Assembly: GCF_000282475.1 (NCBI RefSeq)
Contig: NZ_AKJF01000063.1
Location: 39,235 to 103,234 of the forward strand
Length of the DNA stretch: 64,000 bases
Direction of reading: 5' to 3'
Source of the DNA: Pseudomonas sp. GM78
GTDB lineage: Bacteria; Pseudomonadota; Gammaproteobacteria; Pseudomonadales; Pseudomonadaceae
Shown here piece after piece: positions 61,791 through 64,000 of this stretch; the stretch's first letter is position 1, and every line of letters starts with the position of its first letter. The notes under the pieces are model-generated. The model was not told the DNA's origin. It did not search any database and saw only the letters and a list, made by a program, of their open reading frames with translations. A program made the position numbers and the translations under genes.

Positions 61791-63161
61791 ATGAACCGCA
61801 GCCTGACCCTAAAACTCGGGGCAATCGCCCTGCTGATTCTGTTGTTGCTGATCCCGCTGTTGATGATCAGCGGTGTGATCGAGGACCGCCAGCAACTGCG
61901 CGACGGTGTGCTCGAAGATATCGCCCGCAGCTCCAGTTACAGCCAGCAACTGAGTGGGCCGTTGATGGTGGTGCCCTATCGCAAAGTGGTGCGCACCTGG
62001 AAGACCCACGAAAAAACCAATGAGCGTTATCAGGAAATCGGTGAAGAGCGCGGCCGTTTGTACTTTCTGCCGGAGCGCTTCGAACTCGATGGCCAGGTGC
62101 AGACCGAACTGCGCTCGCGCGGCATTTATCAGGCGCGTCTGTTCCATGCCGACAACCGCATCAGTGGCCATTTTTCACTGCCGGCACAACTGGGCATCAA
62201 GGAAGACTTCGCCGATTATCAATTCGACCAGCCATTTCTTGCGGTCGGCATCAGCGACATTCGCGGCATCGAGAATGCCTTGAAACTCGAACTGAATGGC
62301 CAGAAGCTGGACTTCGTTCCGGGCAGTCAGGTCGGCTGGCTGGGCGAGGGCGTCCACGTGACGTTGCCGGCGCTGGACGCCACGCAAGCCACCGAACTGG
62401 CGTTCGGCTTCGACCTGAAGCTGCAAGGCACCGGCCAGCTGCAGATCCTGCCGGTAGGCAAGACCAGCAAAGTCTCGCTGGCTGCCAACTGGCCGCATCC
62501 CAGCTTCATCGGCAACTACCTGCCGGCACAGCGCGACATCACCGATCAGGGCTTCTCCGCCCATTGGCAGACGTCGTTTTTCTCCACCAACCTGCAAGAG
62601 ATCCTGGGCAGCTGCGTGTCCCGTGGCGGTTGTGAAGCGTTTTCCAGCCGCAGCTTCGGCGTGAGCTTCATCGATCCGGTGGACCAGTATCTGAAAAGCG
62701 ACCGGGCGATCAAATATGCGCTGTTGTTCATCGTCCTGACGTTCGCCGGTTTCTTCTTGTTTGAAGTATTGAAAAGCCTGGCGGTGCACCCGGTGCAGTA
62801 CGCGTTGGTGGGGGTGGCCTTGGCGTTTTTCTACCTGCTGCTGTTGTCGCTGTCCGAACACATCGGCTTTGCCCTGGCGTATCTGCTGTCGGCCAGTGGT
62901 TGTGTGTTGTTGATCGGGTTCTATGTCTGCCATGTGCTGCGCAGTGTGCGTCATGGCTTGAGTTTTTCGGCGGGGTTGGCGGCCTTGTATGGGCTGCTTT
63001 ATGGATTGTTGAGTGCCGAGGATTATGCGCTGTTGATGGGGTCGTTGTTGTTGTTTGGACTGTTGGGTGTGTTTATGGTGCTGACGCGCAAGCTGGATTG
63101 GTATGGGGTTGGGCAGAGGGCGGGGAAGTCAATGGCGTTTGATGCTGGAGTGGTGGAATGA
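61791..63161 (+). CDS. creD: Inner-membrane protein CreD
   Basis: A 456-residue CreD-family protein: N-terminal membrane helix (AIALLILLLLIPLLMISGVI), a large periplasmic domain (about residues 35-295) and five or six C-terminal membrane helices (FIVLTFAGFFLFEVLK onward), including the FYLLLLSLSEHIGFALAYLL signature. CreD is the main CreB-induced target and protects the envelope in other species. Length matches E. coli CreD (450). Confidence 0.93.
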   Translation: MNRSLTLKLGAIALLILLLLIPLLMISGVIEDRQQLRDGVLEDIARSSSYSQQLSGPLMVVPYRKVVRTWKTHEKTNERYQEIGEERGRLYFLPERFELDGQVQTELRSRGIYQARLFHADNRISGHFSLPAQLGIKEDFADYQFDQPFLAVGISDIRGIENALKLELNGQKLDFVPGSQVGWLGEGVHVTLPALDATQATELAFGFDLKLQGTGQLQILPVGKTSKVSLAANWPHPSFIGNYLPAQRDITDQGFSAHWQTSFFSTNLQEILGSCVSRGGCEAFSSRSFGVSFIDPVDQYLKSDRAIKYALLFIVLTFAGFFLFEVLKSLAVHPVQYALVGVALAFFYLLLLSLSEHIGFALAYLLSASGCVLLIGFYVCHVLRSVRHGLSFSAGLAALYGLLYGLLSAEDYALLMGSLLLFGLLGVFMVLTRKLDWYGVGQRAGKSMAFDAGVVE

Positions 63162-63322
63162 GCCGGTCGTTGGGGTTGCGGGAGGATCAGCGGGAAGGGC
63201 AAGTGTTGGCGGAACGGATTGCCTTTTTGTTTTCTTTAGAGCGAGCCTTGCCCGCGAGACGACGGTCAACTCACCTCAACCGTCGCCGCACTGAAAGCCT
63301 GGCTGGCCACCTGAGCGTGTAG
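63158..63322 (+). CDS. Possible 54-aa ORF overlapping the creD stop
   Basis: An ATG overlapping the creD TGA (ATGA) opens 54 codons of Arg/Leu-rich sequence, the last part running through a decayed REP-like segment (GCGAGCCTTGCCCGCGAGA) and into the hairpin below. It resembles nothing I know. The start-stop overlap is suggestive, but REP content argues against a real protein. Confidence 0.2.
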   Translation: MSRSLGLREDQREGQVLAERIAFLFSLERALPARRRSTHLNRRRTESLAGHLSV

Positions 63323-63332
63323 CCAGGTGGCC
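63304..63332. terminator. Hairpin downstream of creD
   Basis: GGCCACCTG (63305-63313) and CAGGTGGCC (63324-63332) form a perfect 9-bp stem with a ten-base loop. There is no T-run, so termination efficiency is doubtful. It lies between the convergent creD and the last Rhs-core gene. Confidence 0.5.
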
Positions 63333-63359
63333 ATTCCAGTCGTGATAACCTAGAGCAAG

Positions 63360-64000
63360 TCAGAATCCGCCGGACCTGTACAAGAATCGATTAGGGTCCG
63401 GCTCGTTAGAAAACTCCTCCATGCGTTGATCAATCTGCCTTTGAAGTTTCCTTTGTGATGCTTTTTCAGGATCTCGGACCTCATAGTTTTTAATCCGCCC
63501 GTGCTTGCTCATGATTGGCAGGTGATCCAAAGATTCGTTTGAAATAGATTGTGCCTTTTGCAGATTTTTACTGGATGAATTTGGCTCAAATAAATGGAGA
63601 TCACTTCTAACGTCTAAGAGATTGTCATTAGATTTTAATTGCTCCACGGTGTTATGTGGCGCCGAGAAGGAGAAACTAGGTCTTTTACCTGGGGTCGAAA
63701 TGTCGTCGCTGCTGGCTAATACTACTGATACTGAGTTTTTGGTTTTAGGCTTCGTCGGCGCCTTTTTAAAGAACGATCTCAAGAATTTTACTATCTCCCC
63801 ACGATGTCCAGACGGATCTCTCCTATTCCTCGGGTCCCCCCCACAATACCCATAAGCATTCAACCCACCCTCCCCAAACGGACTCCAACTATCCGGACGA
63901 TTAAACCGCATCAACACTGGATTGAACTGCCGATACCCATTGCCCAAGTGATAACACCCAGTCAGCGGGTCCGGTAGTTCGCCGTTAAACCCGAGCAGGC
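63360..64000 (-). CDS. Orphan Rhs-core protein, partial at window end
   Basis: The C-terminal 213 codons of an Rhs-core gene whose 5' part is beyond 64000; the frame is open to the edge and reads LLGFNGELPDPLTG in from it. Core blocks NPVLMRFNRPDSWSPFGEGG and DPSGH are present. The tail (about 150 residues) is AT-rich and charged, with a basic start (FLRSFFKKAPTKPKTKN) as in copy A. It shares the LKSNDNLLDV...LHLF segment with copy A and ends in a helical NYEVRDPEKASQRKLQRQI stretch. Confidence 0.82.
   Translation of the reverse strand, partial: LLGFNGELPDPLTGCYHLGNGYRQFNPVLMRFNRPDSWSPFGEGGLNAYGYCGGDPRNRRDPSGHRGEIVKFLRSFFKKAPTKPKTKNSVSVVLASSDDISTPGKRPSFSFSAPHNTVEQLKSNDNLLDVRSDLHLFEPNSSSKNLQKAQSISNESLDHLPIMSKHGRIKNYEVRDPEKASQRKLQRQIDQRMEEFSNEPDPNRFLYRSGGF

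Overview
The window is chromosomal DNA of a Pseudomonas, most probably of the P. fluorescens group. The gene order betA-betB-betI / betT / choXWV / sdaB / gbdR / carnitine genes / dgcAB-etfAB / gbcA-gbcB / ltaA / glyA-soxBDAG-purU-fdhA matches, from memory, the P. aeruginosa PAO1 PA5372-PA5421 region. GC-rich coding sequence and about 17 paired REP hairpins (REPINs) between genes support this. No tRNA, rRNA, IS element, prophage or CRISPR array was seen.

Layout. 1-4471: the start of dbpA, a DHA2-type MFS exporter and a TldE/TldD-like protease pair. 4715-11015: choline uptake and oxidation to glycine betaine (betA, betB, betI, betT), with a 20-bp palindromic BetI operator. 11214-17699: a choline/betaine ABC importer (choV-choW-choX), L-serine dehydratase and the master activator GbdR. 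17801-24400: a small unknown gene and a carnitine operon (caiX, cdhC, cdhA, cdhB and a gamma-butyrobetaine hydroxylase) with the divergent regulator cdhR. 24531-26035: accessory island with a DUF3010 protein, a RelE/HTH toxin-antitoxin pair and an LprI-like protein. 26271-34640: dipeptidase, DUF5943 protein, dgcA, dgcB, an electron-transfer flavoprotein pair and a GNAT enzyme. 34803-37766: an Rhs-core orphan gene, a double-DTG retropepsin-like protein and an intergenic array of perfect DnaA boxes. 37767-51848: gbcA/gbcB, ltaA, a TraX-like protein and the one-carbon operon glyA-soxBDAG-purU-fdhA. 51923-59449: Rhs-core orphans around a fasciclin/ECF-sigma/anti-sigma locus, an acyltransferase and a zinc-protease-like protein. 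59629-63161: creBCD. 63360-64000: another Rhs-core orphan cut by the window end.

Together the catabolic genes give a complete route: gamma-butyrobetaine to carnitine to glycine betaine, or choline to glycine betaine, then dimethylglycine, sarcosine, glycine, serine and pyruvate. Released formaldehyde and formyl-THF are handled by FdhA and PurU. Two orphan binding proteins (ChoX, CaiX) appear to share the single ChoW/ChoV core.

The least explained parts are: (i) five short Rhs-core genes in 30 kb with different C-termini, two of them tandem duplicates that carried along a fragment of the neighbouring protease gene; (ii) four perfect, equally oriented DnaA boxes in about 180-bp degenerate repeats at 37.0-37.6 kb; (iii) shared operator-like motifs in the betaine promoters.
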